A DNA stretch of 10,533 nucleotides from NCBI GenBank assembly GCA_002842935.1, contig PHEM01000085.1:1-10533 (forward strand), read 5' to 3'. Each line of letters starts with the position of its first letter. Within the stretch, counting starts at the first letter, position 1. This stretch comes from Alphaproteobacteria bacterium HGW-Alphaproteobacteria-13 (lineage in GTDB: Bacteria; Pseudomonadota; Alphaproteobacteria; Sphingomonadales; Sphingomonadaceae). Below, piece after piece: positions 1-6,566 of the stretch. The notes beneath the pieces are model-generated. The model had not been told where the DNA came from. It was given only the letters and a program-made list of their open reading frames with translations, and searched no databases. A program made the translations under genes and the position numbers.

Positions 1-413
1 GACGCGACGGCTTCGCGGTGCGCTTCGCCGACGTCGCGCGCGCGGGCAGCCTCGACAAGCTCGACCTCGAACAGGCCAATGCGATCGTGCTGACCATGGA
101 CAATCGGGTCCAGCAGCTGCGCATGACCCGGCTGCTGCGCCAGCGCTATCCGGCCCTGTCGGTCATCTCCCGCGCGCGCGACGCCGACCATGCCGCCGCC
201 CTCTATCAGGCGGGGGCAAGCGACGCCGTGCCCGAAACGCTCGAAAGCTCGCTGCAACTCGCCGAGGCGGTGCTGGTCGATCTCGGCGTCGCGATGGGAC
301 CCGTGATCGCGTCGATCCACGACGTCCGCGCCCGTATGCGCCACGACATCATGACCAAGGGCGCACTCGACCGCGAACCGCGCATCCGCAAGCTGCGGAC
401 GCCGGAGAGCTGA
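1..413 (+). CDS. C-terminal part of a Kef-type (CPA2) cation/proton antiporter, RCK domain; 5' end outside window
   Basis: The reading frame is open from base 3 to the TGA at 411-413 and continues off the left edge, so only about 136 C-terminal residues are seen. The start resembles the end of a TrkA-N Rossmann unit: a DGFAVRFADVARAGSLDKL stretch fits the usual '-DGD-x-R-x-x-L-' part of an RCK NAD-binding domain. It is followed by 'ANAIVLTMDN', an Arg-rich helix, 'SVISRARDADHAAALYQAGA' and 'VPETLESSLQLAEAVL', all typical of KefB/KefC-like proteins after the membrane domain. In this family the RCK domain senses nucleotide or glutathione state and gates K+ (or Na+)/H+ exchange at the inner membrane. 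The membrane half is not in the window, so ion specificity cannot be judged. It converges on the M16 peptidase gene with only 21 bp between stops. The GTG at 18 is an internal codon, not a start. Confidence 0.8.
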   Translation, partial: RDGFAVRFADVARAGSLDKLDLEQANAIVLTMDNRVQQLRMTRLLRQRYPALSVISRARDADHAAALYQAGASDAVPETLESSLQLAEAVLVDLGVAMGPVIASIHDVRARMRHDIMTKGALDREPRIRKLRTPES

Positions 414-434
414 GGCGGCGGGCTGCCCCCGCCC

Positions 435-3395
435 CTATCGCCCGCCCGACGCGGCGGGCGCGCCCTTCCCCAGCGCGCCCTTCCCCAGCGCCGACGCCTC
501 GGCCAGCGTCATGCCCTGCGGCAGGATCGCCATCGCCCATTGCCGATCGGGCGACAGATAGCGCCGCGCGAGCCGCTGGACATCGGCGGCGGTGACGGCG
601 GCGATATCCTGTTCGATGCTCAGCGCGTTGGCGGCGATGCGCGGGTCGCGCGTCGCGCCTTCCAGCAGATACATCCAATAGACGTTGCCGGTCGATGCCC
701 GCATCACCTGTTCGCGAATCGGCCCGGCGTTGCGCGCCAGTTCGTCGGCGCTCACGGGACGGGCGACCAGATCGGCGGCGATGTCCCGCGCTATGGCGTA
801 AAAGCGGTCGATATCCTTGGGCGCCAGCAGGCTACCGACGAGCAGATAGCCGCCGCAGCCTTCGAATCCCGTCGGCCAATGGCTGTCGACCACGGGACCA
901 TAGCTCGCCCCCTGCTCGCTGCGCAGGCGGTCGAACAGACGGTCGTTGAAGATCGCGGCGAGTATCTCCAGCCCGCGCGCGTCGCGCGGCGCGGCGACCC
1001 CGCCGCTTGTCGGCCAGGCCGCCATCGCCGCCGCCTGCCCCTTTTCGCCGCGATGATAGGAAAGGTCCGGCGTATCGCGGTGCGCGGCAAAGGCGACGCA
1101 CTGGCCGCTGGGCGGCGTGATCGCCTGTCGCGGCGGCAGCGCGCCCAGCGTCTCGGCAAGGATCGCCTTGTAGTCGAGCGCCGACAGGTCACCGAAAATC
1201 TGCACCTCGATCGGGCCGCTCGCAAGGCGCGGTTCCCAGAAGGTGCGGAAGGCGGCGGGCGTCAGCGCTGCGATCTCCGCCTTCTCGGGCGGTGCCCAGC
1301 GCGCGTCATTGCCCGTCAGCCAGCCTTGCAGATGGCGGTCGAGCACGGCGTTCGGGGTCGCGTCGTTGAGTTCATACCCCGTCAGATAGCCGACGCGCAG
1401 CCGCTCGACCGGCGCCGCGTCCCAGCGCGGAAAGGCCAGCTTGCCCGCCATCAGCCGCAACTGGTCGGCGAAATCGGCGGGCTTGCTTTCCGCCGACAGT
1501 TCGAACGCATCGTCGTCGATCGCGAAATTCATCTGGATCTGGCGCCCGTTGGTGAGCTGGTCGATCTCATTCTGCCCCCACGGCCCGATGCCGCTCGCGA
1601 CCAGCGCATAGTCGCCGGTCCACAAGAGGTTCGGCGCGTCGGCGGCGACGCTGCGGTTGCCCGTGCCGAAGCGGACGTTGACGCGCACCTTGCCAGGCTC
1701 GACGCGATTGTCGGACACCAGCGCCGTCACGCCGTTGGCGAATTCGAGGCGTTCGGCGCGCAGGCCGGGCAGCGGCGCGGTCGATACGATCGCGCCGGGC
1801 TGGCCGAAGGCGGGAAGCTGGCTGAAGTCGGCCTTGACCGCCGCCAGCCGGTCGTCGCGCGCCGCCGCCGGGGCCGCGAGCGCCGCAAGTAGCGCCGCCT
1901 CTCCGCCCGCATCCTTTGCCGGCGTGGTCAGCACGAGGCGCGTGACCGGCGCGCTGAAGATCGCCTTGCTGATGTCCAGCATCACTTGCGGCGTCGCCGA
2001 GGCGCGGATCGACTGGAACAGATCGACCTGTCCTTGCGGGTTCGTCACCACTTCGTGGATATCGACGGCGCGCACCAGATCGTCGGCGAGCCGTCCCCCC
2101 GGCTCGTTGCGCGCATTTTCCAGCTCCTTCGCCAGAAACGCCTCGATCTCGTTCGCCTCGCGGTCGATGTCGGCCTGCGACGGCGCCGTCGTCACGGCGT
2201 CGGCGATCACGCCGCGCACATCTGCCAGCGCCGAGGGCCAGTCGCTGAGCGGGACGATCTGCGCCATCGTCACATCGGCGCTGCGGCTGACATATTCCTG
2301 CTGGACTGTCGCGACCAGATAGCTGCCGCCGCTGCGCGCCCGGTTTTCCAGCCGCCGGTTGACCAGCGCCAGCGCGAGATATTCCAGATAGAGCCGCCGC
2401 GTATTCTCGATCGTGTCGATGCGCTTGTGCCAGGGGCGGATCATCGCCAGCGTCAGCGAGAGCGGCTGGTTCGCCTCGACGATCTCGCGCACCGTCGCCG
2501 CCTTGGGATCGGGCTTGCCGAAATCGGGCTGCGCGGGCCTTGCCCCCTTGCCTTTCCAGTCGCCGAAATATTTGGCGATCAGCCCCGCGAATTCAGCCGG
2601 GTCGCCGTCGCCGACGATCACGATCACGGCGCGTTCGGGGCGATACCATCGATTGTGAAAGGCCGCGACGGCACGCGCTGTCGCCGCGCCGAGCGAGGCC
2701 GTGGTGCCGATCGGCGAGCGATCGCCGAGCAACTGCCCGGCAAAAAGATGCGCGTTGGTCGCGTCGCCGATCCGCTTTTGCGGTCCATCCGATTCGCGCA
2801 GTTCGGACAGGACGACGCCGCGTTCCGCCGCCACCGCCGCCTCGGAAATGCGCGGTTCGCGAACCATGCCCGCGAGCAGCCGCATGCTTTCATCGAGGTT
2901 GGCGGGCGTCACGCTCGGCAGATCGAGCTGATAGACGGTCTGCGTCGGCGTCGTCTGCGCGTTCGAATCGCTGCCGAAGGTCACGCCGAAACGCTGCCAG
3001 ATGCGCTTTGCCTCGCCATCGGGAATATGCTCCGATCCCCGGAAGGTCAGATGTTCGAGCAGGTGCGCGAAACCGCGCTCCTTGCCGGTTTCGAACAGCG
3101 AACCGACATCCATGCGGACGCGGATCGACACTTGCCCCGGCGGCACGCCATTGTTGCGCACGGCATAGCGCACACCGTTGGGAAGCGTGCCGAACCGCCA
3201 TGCGGGGTCGCGCGGAATGTCGCTGCCGGCATAGAGCCAGTCGGCGTTCGCGGTCCGGCCGTCCGCCTTCGCCGTCGTCTTGCCCGTCGTTTGCGCATGA
3301 ACGGCAGGCGGCGACAGCAGCAGCGCCGCCCCCGCGCAGGCGGACAGGATCGAACGGACGAAAGCGAGCGAGACACGCCGGGGGAGAATGGACAT
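435..3395 (-). CDS. Exported M16 family zinc metallopeptidase (double-domain, pitrilysin/PqqL-like)
   Basis: A protein of 986 residues. Residues 1-34 form a signal peptide: Arg-Arg near the N terminus, a hydrophobic core about 17-30, and an AVHA|Q cleavage site, so it should act in the periplasm. The inverted zinc motif HLLEH (H111, E114, H115) is followed exactly 76 residues later by E191 in ERGVVLSE, the third ligand spacing of M16 enzymes; E114 is the expected catalytic base. The second half (about 545-960) is a second M16 unit without HxxEH but with the R825/Y832 signature (RSEQGASYG) that closes over substrate in active M16 pairs. Length and single-chain arrangement match bacterial periplasmic M16 peptidases, which degrade peptides; the substrate is unknown. 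The ATG at 3395 is the one directly before the signal peptide; its ribosome site is weak. Divergent from the nitrilase gene across 86 bp, where I see no clear promoter. Confidence 0.93.
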   Translation of the reverse strand: MSILPRRVSLAFVRSILSACAGAALLLSPPAVHAQTTGKTTAKADGRTANADWLYAGSDIPRDPAWRFGTLPNGVRYAVRNNGVPPGQVSIRVRMDVGSLFETGKERGFAHLLEHLTFRGSEHIPDGEAKRIWQRFGVTFGSDSNAQTTPTQTVYQLDLPSVTPANLDESMRLLAGMVREPRISEAAVAAERGVVLSELRESDGPQKRIGDATNAHLFAGQLLGDRSPIGTTASLGAATARAVAAFHNRWYRPERAVIVIVGDGDPAEFAGLIAKYFGDWKGKGARPAQPDFGKPDPKAATVREIVEANQPLSLTLAMIRPWHKRIDTIENTRRLYLEYLALALVNRRLENRARSGGSYLVATVQQEYVSRSADVTMAQIVPLSDWPSALADVRGVIADAVTTAPSQADIDREANEIEAFLAKELENARNEPGGRLADDLVRAVDIHEVVTNPQGQVDLFQSIRASATPQVMLDISKAIFSAPVTRLVLTTPAKDAGGEAALLAALAAPAAARDDRLAAVKADFSQLPAFGQPGAIVSTAPLPGLRAERLEFANGVTALVSDNRVEPGKVRVNVRFGTGNRSVAADAPNLLWTGDYALVASGIGPWGQNEIDQLTNGRQIQMNFAIDDDAFELSAESKPADFADQLRLMAGKLAFPRWDAAPVERLRVGYLTGYELNDATPNAVLDRHLQGWLTGNDARWAPPEKAEIAALTPAAFRTFWEPRLASGPIEVQIFGDLSALDYKAILAETLGALPPRQAITPPSGQCVAFAAHRDTPDLSYHRGEKGQAAAMAAWPTSGGVAAPRDARGLEILAAIFNDRLFDRLRSEQGASYGPVVDSHWPTGFEGCGGYLLVGSLLAPKDIDRFYAIARDIAADLVARPVSADELARNAGPIREQVMRASTGNVYWMYLLEGATRDPRIAANALSIEQDIAAVTAADVQRLARRYLSPDRQWAMAILPQGMTLAEASALGKGALGKGAPAASGGR
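460..489 (-). repeat. In-frame 15-bp tandem duplication at the 3' end of the M16 gene
   Basis: The 15-base unit GCGCCCTTCCCCAGC occurs twice without interruption (460-474 and 475-489). On the coding strand it gives a duplicated LGKGA segment close to the C terminus of the peptidase. The period is five codons, so the frame is kept. It lies beyond the M16 fold and looks like a recent slippage or recombination event with little functional effect. Confidence 0.85.
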
Positions 3396-3481
3396 CAGGC
3401 CATCTTATCGCCTTCGAAGCTTGCTGGCCACTGAACTGTCATGCCCTTGTCGCGCGCCGTCCATCGACCTATCGGGAAAGG

Positions 3482-4333
3482 ATGGAATCCGCATCCGCCC
3501 CGCTCGCCGCCATCGTCCAGATGACGAGCGGCATCGATCCCGCCGCCAATCTCGCCGCCATCGACCGCGCAATGGGCGAAGCGGCGGCCGGGGGTGCGGC
3601 CATGGCCTTTCTTCCCGAAATGTCGCTGCTGCTCGACCGCGACCGCAAGCGGTCGGCGGCGCATATCGCGCGCGAGGGCGACAGCCCCTGGCCCGCCGCC
3701 TTGCAGGACATGGCGCGGCGGCATGGTCTGTGGCTGCACACGGGATCGATGCCGCTGCTTGCCGAGGACGGCGAGCGGCGCGTCAACCGCAGTCATGTGA
3801 TCGCCGCCGACGGCAGCATCCGCGCCCGCTATGACAAGATCCACATGTTCGACGTCAGCCTGCCCACGGGCGAGAATTGGACCGAATCGGCCGCCTATGC
3901 GGGCGGCGGCGATCTGGTCGTCGTCGATACGCCGCTGGGGCGCATGGGGCTGAGCATCTGTTTCGACCTGCGCTTTCCAGAACTCTATCGCGCACTGGTC
4001 GAACTGGGTGCCGATATCCTGGCGGTTCCCGCCGCCTTCACGGTCCCGACCGGCGAGGCGCACTGGCACGTCCTGCTGCGCGCCCGCGCGATCGAGACGG
4101 GCTGCCACGTCATCGCGGCGGCGCAAGCGGGCCGCCACGAAGACGGCCGCGCGACCTATGGACACAGCCTTGCCGTCGATCCGTGGGGCAGACCGCTGGC
4201 TGACATCGCAGACGCGGCGGATGGCGTGCCCTGTCGCATCGCCTTTGCCGCGACCGCCCCAGACGCGTCGGCGGAGGCGCGGCAGGCCATCCCCCTCGCC
4301 CGGTCCCGCGCGGCCCGCAACATCGTGCTTTGA
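3482..4333 (+). CDS. Carbon-nitrogen hydrolase (nitrilase superfamily, Nit2/deaminated-glutathione-amidase-like)
   Basis: A 283-residue protein with the full Glu-Lys-Cys triad of the nitrilase superfamily: E46 in FLPEMSLL, K119 in RYDKIHMFDV and C160 in LSICFDLRFPELYR. The second Glu that usually supports catalysis is expected near 'VSLPTGENWTES' (E131 or E135). The length and the 'C-F-D-L-R-F-P-E-L-Y-R' block are those of Nit1/Nit2 amidases, which hydrolyse omega-amides such as deaminated glutathione or alpha-ketoglutaramate in the cytoplasm; exact substrate is inference. The frame stays open far upstream, but that part is Arg-rich shadow of the M16 gene. ATG 3482 directly follows a purine-rich GGGAAAGG stretch and gives the normal family N terminus (a short leader, then the 'AAIVQM' strand). 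In many alphaproteobacteria the homologue sits with grxC; here its neighbour is the M16 gene. Confidence 0.9.
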   Translation: MESASAPLAAIVQMTSGIDPAANLAAIDRAMGEAAAGGAAMAFLPEMSLLLDRDRKRSAAHIAREGDSPWPAALQDMARRHGLWLHTGSMPLLAEDGERRVNRSHVIAADGSIRARYDKIHMFDVSLPTGENWTESAAYAGGGDLVVVDTPLGRMGLSICFDLRFPELYRALVELGADILAVPAAFTVPTGEAHWHVLLRARAIETGCHVIAAAQAGRHEDGRATYGHSLAVDPWGRPLADIADAADGVPCRIAFAATAPDASAEARQAIPLARSRAARNIVL

Positions 4334-4389
4334 GGCGGCAGGCGGCGGTTGGCTGCGCACGCCATTGCCAAGCCGCCAAGGCGCTCCAA

Positions 4390-4401
4390 GGGGGGGGGGG
4401 G
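4390..4401 (+). repeat. Homopolymer run of 12 G
   Basis: Twelve consecutive G residues lie 56 bp after the nitrilase stop codon, flanked by CCAA and CAGT. It is outside any gene. Runs of this length are prone to polymerase slippage and to sequencing miscounts, so the length may vary between cells or assemblies. Confidence 0.9.
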
Positions 4402-4436
4402 CAGTTGTTTGCCCATGCCCGCCGATATCCATCCTT

Positions 4437-4539
4437 CGTCATGCTGAACTTGTTTCAGCATCCATGGCGTGACCGCATGGCAAACGCTGCGCAAACCGGG
4501 AAGGCGGACCATGGATGCTGAAACAAGTTCAGCATGACG
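4437..4539. repeat. Inverted repeat: two perfect 31-bp arms, each itself a hairpin (REP/BIME-like)
   Basis: Arm 1 (4437-4467) and arm 2 (4509-4539) are perfect reverse complements over 31 bp, separated by 41 bp. Each arm also folds on itself: ATGCTGAA and TTCAGCAT make an 8-bp stem around a five-base loop (stems 4441-4448/4454-4461 and 4515-4522/4528-4535). The outer ends carry CCATGG facing the spacer. I see no transposase and no clear target duplication. The shape is that of paired REP-type palindromes dispersed in intergenic regions; I recall similar ATGCTGAA-centred palindromes in sphingomonad genomes, but I cannot count copies here. Confidence 0.85.
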
Positions 4540-4620
4540 GGAATGAGAGAAAGGGCTGATTCCTTCAAACTATGCCACAGCCCAAAGGAGAGAAGGAATT
4601 TCGCCGGACTCCAGACGCAC

Positions 4621-4651
4621 AAAAGGCCCCGAGCATGGCTCGGGGCCTTTT
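4621..4651. terminator. Bidirectional Rho-independent terminator
   Basis: A perfect 14-bp stem (4621-4634 with 4638-4651) closes a three-base ATG loop. The stem core is GGCCCCGAGC, and AAAA/TTTT ends give a T-run after the hairpin on either strand. On the minus strand it begins 25 bp after the stop of the 77-residue protein gene, and on the plus strand it can stop read-through from the nitrilase gene. Confidence 0.9.
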
Positions 4652-4675
4652 GGCTATCTTTCGATCAGCCGTGGA

Positions 4676-4909
4676 TTACGGGCTGGTCGGGGTGTCGTCG
4701 TCGTTGTCCGACGCGATCACGATGCCGGCAATGATCGCGGCAAGCGCAGCAAGCGCGATGATCCAGCCCGAGCTACCTTCCAGTTCGCTCTGACCTTCAA
4801 CGGCCGACACCGAGTCGACAGCGAGAGCCGGAGCGGCCGACGCTGCCATCGGAGCAGCGATCATCGAGGTCGCTGCGAGGGAGATCGCAGCCTTCGTAAG
4901 CAGGTTCAT
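4676..4909 (-). CDS. Small exported/membrane protein, one C-terminal TM segment, acidic tail; function unknown
   Basis: A 77-residue protein. Residues 1-25 form a signal peptide (Lys6, a hydrophobic Ala-rich core, probable cleavage at ASA|A). A short Ser/Glu-rich linker follows (about 32-48). One strongly hydrophobic segment runs from 49 to 66 (WIIALAALAAIIAGIVIA), and the tail is SDNDDDTPTSP. After export the mature product would be a roughly 50-residue single-pass inner-membrane peptide. The ATG is well supported by GGAGAATAAG just upstream, and a strong terminator follows closely, so this is a free-standing, probably well-expressed monocistronic gene. Similar small signal-plus-TM proteins with Asp/Asn tails are annotated as hypothetical in sphingomonads (from memory). 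No function can be assigned. Confidence 0.85.
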   Translation of the reverse strand: MNLLTKAAISLAATSMIAAPMAASAAPALAVDSVSAVEGQSELEGSSGWIIALAALAAIIAGIVIASDNDDDTPTSP

Positions 4910-4983
4910 CTTATTCTCCGTCCACTGGATAATTTTCTCGAATCGCGTCGTCTGCTTTGCGTCCGACCCGATTCAGTGCAGCC

Positions 4984-5012
4984 TCTTTAGGCGTCCCGAC
5001 GCCCAATTGCAA
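4984..5012 (-). promoter_or_regulatory. Candidate promoter with internal palindrome for the 77-residue protein gene
   Basis: Read on the minus strand, TTGCAA (5012-5007) and TAAAGA (4989-4984) are separated by 17 bases, a plausible sigma70-type pair though neither box is perfect. The spacer contains GGCGTC-GG-GACGCC (4990-5003), a perfect 6-bp palindrome that could be an operator. Transcription would begin near 4977, leaving a leader of about 67 bases before the ATG. Confidence 0.35.
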
Positions 5013-5017
5013 CGGTG

Positions 5018-5063
5018 ATTTCCCTACGCGGCAATTCTTATGAATTTGCTAAGATAGGGAAAT
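5018..5063 (-). terminator. Inverted repeat after the Nudix gene: possible weak terminator or regulatory palindrome
   Basis: ATTTCCCTA (5018-5026) and TAGGGAAAT (5055-5063) are perfect 9-bp reverse complements. Inside them lies a smaller imperfect pair, GCAATTC (5031-5037) and GAATTTGC (5042-5049). The structure starts 13 bp beyond the Nudix stop codon and also lies upstream of the 77-residue protein's candidate promoter. It is AT-rich with no T-run after it, so a terminator role is uncertain; a regulator site is the alternative. Confidence 0.35.
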
Positions 5064-5075
5064 TTGCCCGCGCCC

Positions 5076-5849
5076 CTATCCGCGCCGGACGCGTTCAAAG
5101 GGTTCGCTGGTCACGGGATAGCCCAGATCGTCCGGAATGCAAAGATGCGTGCTCCCGTCCCGTTCCTCGATCCAGGGCGTGATCAGCCGCACCGGAAACT
5201 GCCCGGCGTGCTGCGTGAATCGGGAAAAACTGGGTTGCTGCCCCAGCCGCTCCAGATTGCGGCGCGTCGGAAAGATCACCGACACGTCGCCGCGGTCGGC
5301 CATGTCGAGCGTCGCGTGCGCGCTGGCCCAGAAGATATGGCTGTGCTCGGCCTCGTCGACCGACAGTTCGTGGCCGTGGGGCGGCGCGGCGACGGCATAG
5401 AATCGCGTGTCGAAGGTGCGCGCTTCCTTGAAATTGGGGCACCAGCGGGCAAAGGGCACCAGCGCGTCGAGCGCGATTCGCTCGGCCCGCGCGGCCAATA
5501 TGTCCGACAGCAGCGTCTCGCCAAGCAGCGCGCGCCGCACCTCTTCCACGTCGCGCTCGCCAAGCGTCGGCCAGCCGACCGCGAGACCCGTTTCCTCCAG
5601 CGTCTCGCGCAAGGCGGCGACACGCGCCGCGCCGTCGGGATCGCCGTCGGCAAAGCCGTGCTGGCGCGCGACCAGATAATCGTCGGGATCGATCCGCCCG
5701 CCGGGAAAGACGACCGCGCCCGCCGCGAAGGCCATCGTCTGCGACCGCTTGACCATCAATATCTCGTCGGGTCCGCCATCGGCCGAGGGCCGCATGATGA
5801 CGAGAGTCGCGGCCGGAAGGGCGCCTGCGGGAAGGTGGGAATCGCTCAT
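5076..5849 (-). CDS. Nudix hydrolase of the NUDT19/RP2 type
   Basis: A 257-residue cytoplasmic protein. FPGGRID (48-54) is the first part of the Nudix fold, and RETLEETGL (81-89) is the catalytic RExxEExGx core that binds Mg2+ through its glutamates. Between them lies about 25 residues instead of the short canonical spacing, so the G-x5-E part of the Nudix box is displaced. This split form is characteristic of the NUDT19-like subfamily, whose eukaryotic members cleave the diphosphate of CoA and acyl-CoA; for this bacterial protein the substrate is inference. The length is near that of bacterial homologues. MSDSHL at 5849 is chosen because it leads straight into the first strand (AATLVIMR); an in-frame ATG 36 bp upstream (5885) has no better ribosome site. 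Divergent from the DUF4126 gene across 102 bp. Confidence 0.87.
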   Translation of the reverse strand: MSDSHLPAGALPAATLVIMRPSADGGPDEILMVKRSQTMAFAAGAVVFPGGRIDPDDYLVARQHGFADGDPDGAARVAALRETLEETGLAVGWPTLGERDVEEVRRALLGETLLSDILAARAERIALDALVPFARWCPNFKEARTFDTRFYAVAAPPHGHELSVDEAEHSHIFWASAHATLDMADRGDVSVIFPTRRNLERLGQQPSFSRFTQHAGQFPVRLITPWIEERDGSTHLCIPDDLGYPVTSEPFERVRRG

Positions 5850-5951
5850 GCCCAAGGCGATAACTCCGCACCCGCCGCTTGTCATCCCGGCATTGCGGAT
5901 GCGGGCGGACCGTGCAAGATGCGCGGGCGACGGCAGGCCGGGAGCGGAACC

Positions 5952-6566
5952 ATGGGAATCCTGGAGATTTTGGGCGTCGCCGGCAGCCTCAGCCTTTTGG
6001 CGGGCTGGCGGCTGTATCTGACGATCCTTGCCACGGGAATCGCGATGCATTTCGGCTGGCTGCCGCTGCCCGAACATCTGAAGGCGTTGCAGATCCTGAC
6101 CGATCCGTGGGTGCTGGGGGTCGCCGCCGTCGGCACGCTGGCCGAATTCCTGGCCGACAAGGTGGCGTGGATCGATTCGGCGTGGGACGCCGTGCACGGC
6201 GTGGTCCGCCCGCTCGGCGGCGCCTTGCTGGCGCTCGCGCTCGTCGATGCGTCCGACCCGGCATGGCAGGTCGTCGCCTTCCTGCTCGGCGGCGGCGGCG
6301 CGCTGCTGAGCCACGGCGCCAAGGCGACGACGCGCGCCGTCGTCAACATCAGCCCCGAACCGTTCAGCAATGCGGCGGTCTCGACCGGCGAGGATGTGGC
6401 GACGACGGGTCTCCTCGCACTCGCCATCGCCTATCCGGCGCTGGCGGTCGTGATCGCGATCCTGCTGGCCGCCGCCGCCGTGGTCGTCATCATCGCGCTG
6501 CGCCGCCTGCTCCGCAACATCAAGGCGACGCTGAAACGCGCGCTGGGGGATGAACCCGCTGTCTAA
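5952..6566 (+). CDS. DUF4126 family integral membrane protein
   Basis: A 204-residue hydrophobic protein. The N-terminal block (ILGVAGSLSLLAGWRLYLTI, about 6-25), the 'LAEFLADKVAWIDSAWDAVH' segment (63-82) and the Gly-rich 'LLGGGGALLSHGAKATTRA' block (111-129) match my recollection of the DUF4126 family. Predicted membrane segments lie at about 6-34, 53-68, 88-98, 105-122 and 150-173, and the C terminus is a basic helix (RRLLRNIKATLKRAL) probably facing the cytoplasm. The family has no established function. ATG 5952 is preceded by GGGAG at good spacing; the earlier in-frame ATG at 5919 lacks a site. The stop TAA (6564-6566) overlaps the stop of the convergent reductase gene. Confidence 0.85.
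   Translation: MGILEILGVAGSLSLLAGWRLYLTILATGIAMHFGWLPLPEHLKALQILTDPWVLGVAAVGTLAEFLADKVAWIDSAWDAVHGVVRPLGGALLALALVDASDPAWQVVAFLLGGGGALLSHGAKATTRAVVNISPEPFSNAAVSTGEDVATTGLLALAIAYPALAVVIAILLAAAAVVVIIALRRLLRNIKATLKRALGDEPAV

Larger units (their letters stand above)
4334..4675. other. Gene-free 342-bp stretch with G tract, inverted repeat and terminator
   Basis: This spacer separates the convergent nitrilase and 77-residue protein genes. It holds the 12-G run (4390-4401), the 31-bp-arm inverted repeat (4437-4539) and the bidirectional terminator (4621-4651), each listed separately. Short open frames here have no ribosome sites and overlap the repeats, so none is called as a gene. Confidence 0.75.

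Noticed and set aside
439..460. GC-only hairpin (CGCCCGCC / GGCGGGCG) at the 3' end of the M16 gene as a terminator
   Set aside because: It lies inside the coding sequence before the stop and has no T-run. Chance pairing is likely in such GC-rich sequence.
540..1892. Long plus-strand open frame over the M16 gene (and a second one at 1986-3434)
   Set aside because: Products are Arg/Gly/Asp-rich with no motif. They are complements of a clearly coding M16 gene in a high-GC genome, where antisense frames stay open by codon bias.
2540..3481. Upstream extension of the nitrilase frame giving 597 residues
   Set aside because: The extra 314 residues are Arg-rich antisense of the M16 gene. The family N terminus and a purine-rich site point to ATG 3482.
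3395..4432. Minus-strand 345-residue open frame opposite the nitrilase
   Set aside because: Low-complexity Gly/Arg/Asp composition with no motif. The plus strand has an intact Glu-Lys-Cys triad and a family-length protein.
4330..4793. Several small plus-strand frames in the spacer and across the 77-residue protein gene
   Set aside because: They run through the inverted repeat or the terminator hairpin, lack ribosome sites, and show no protein-like composition.
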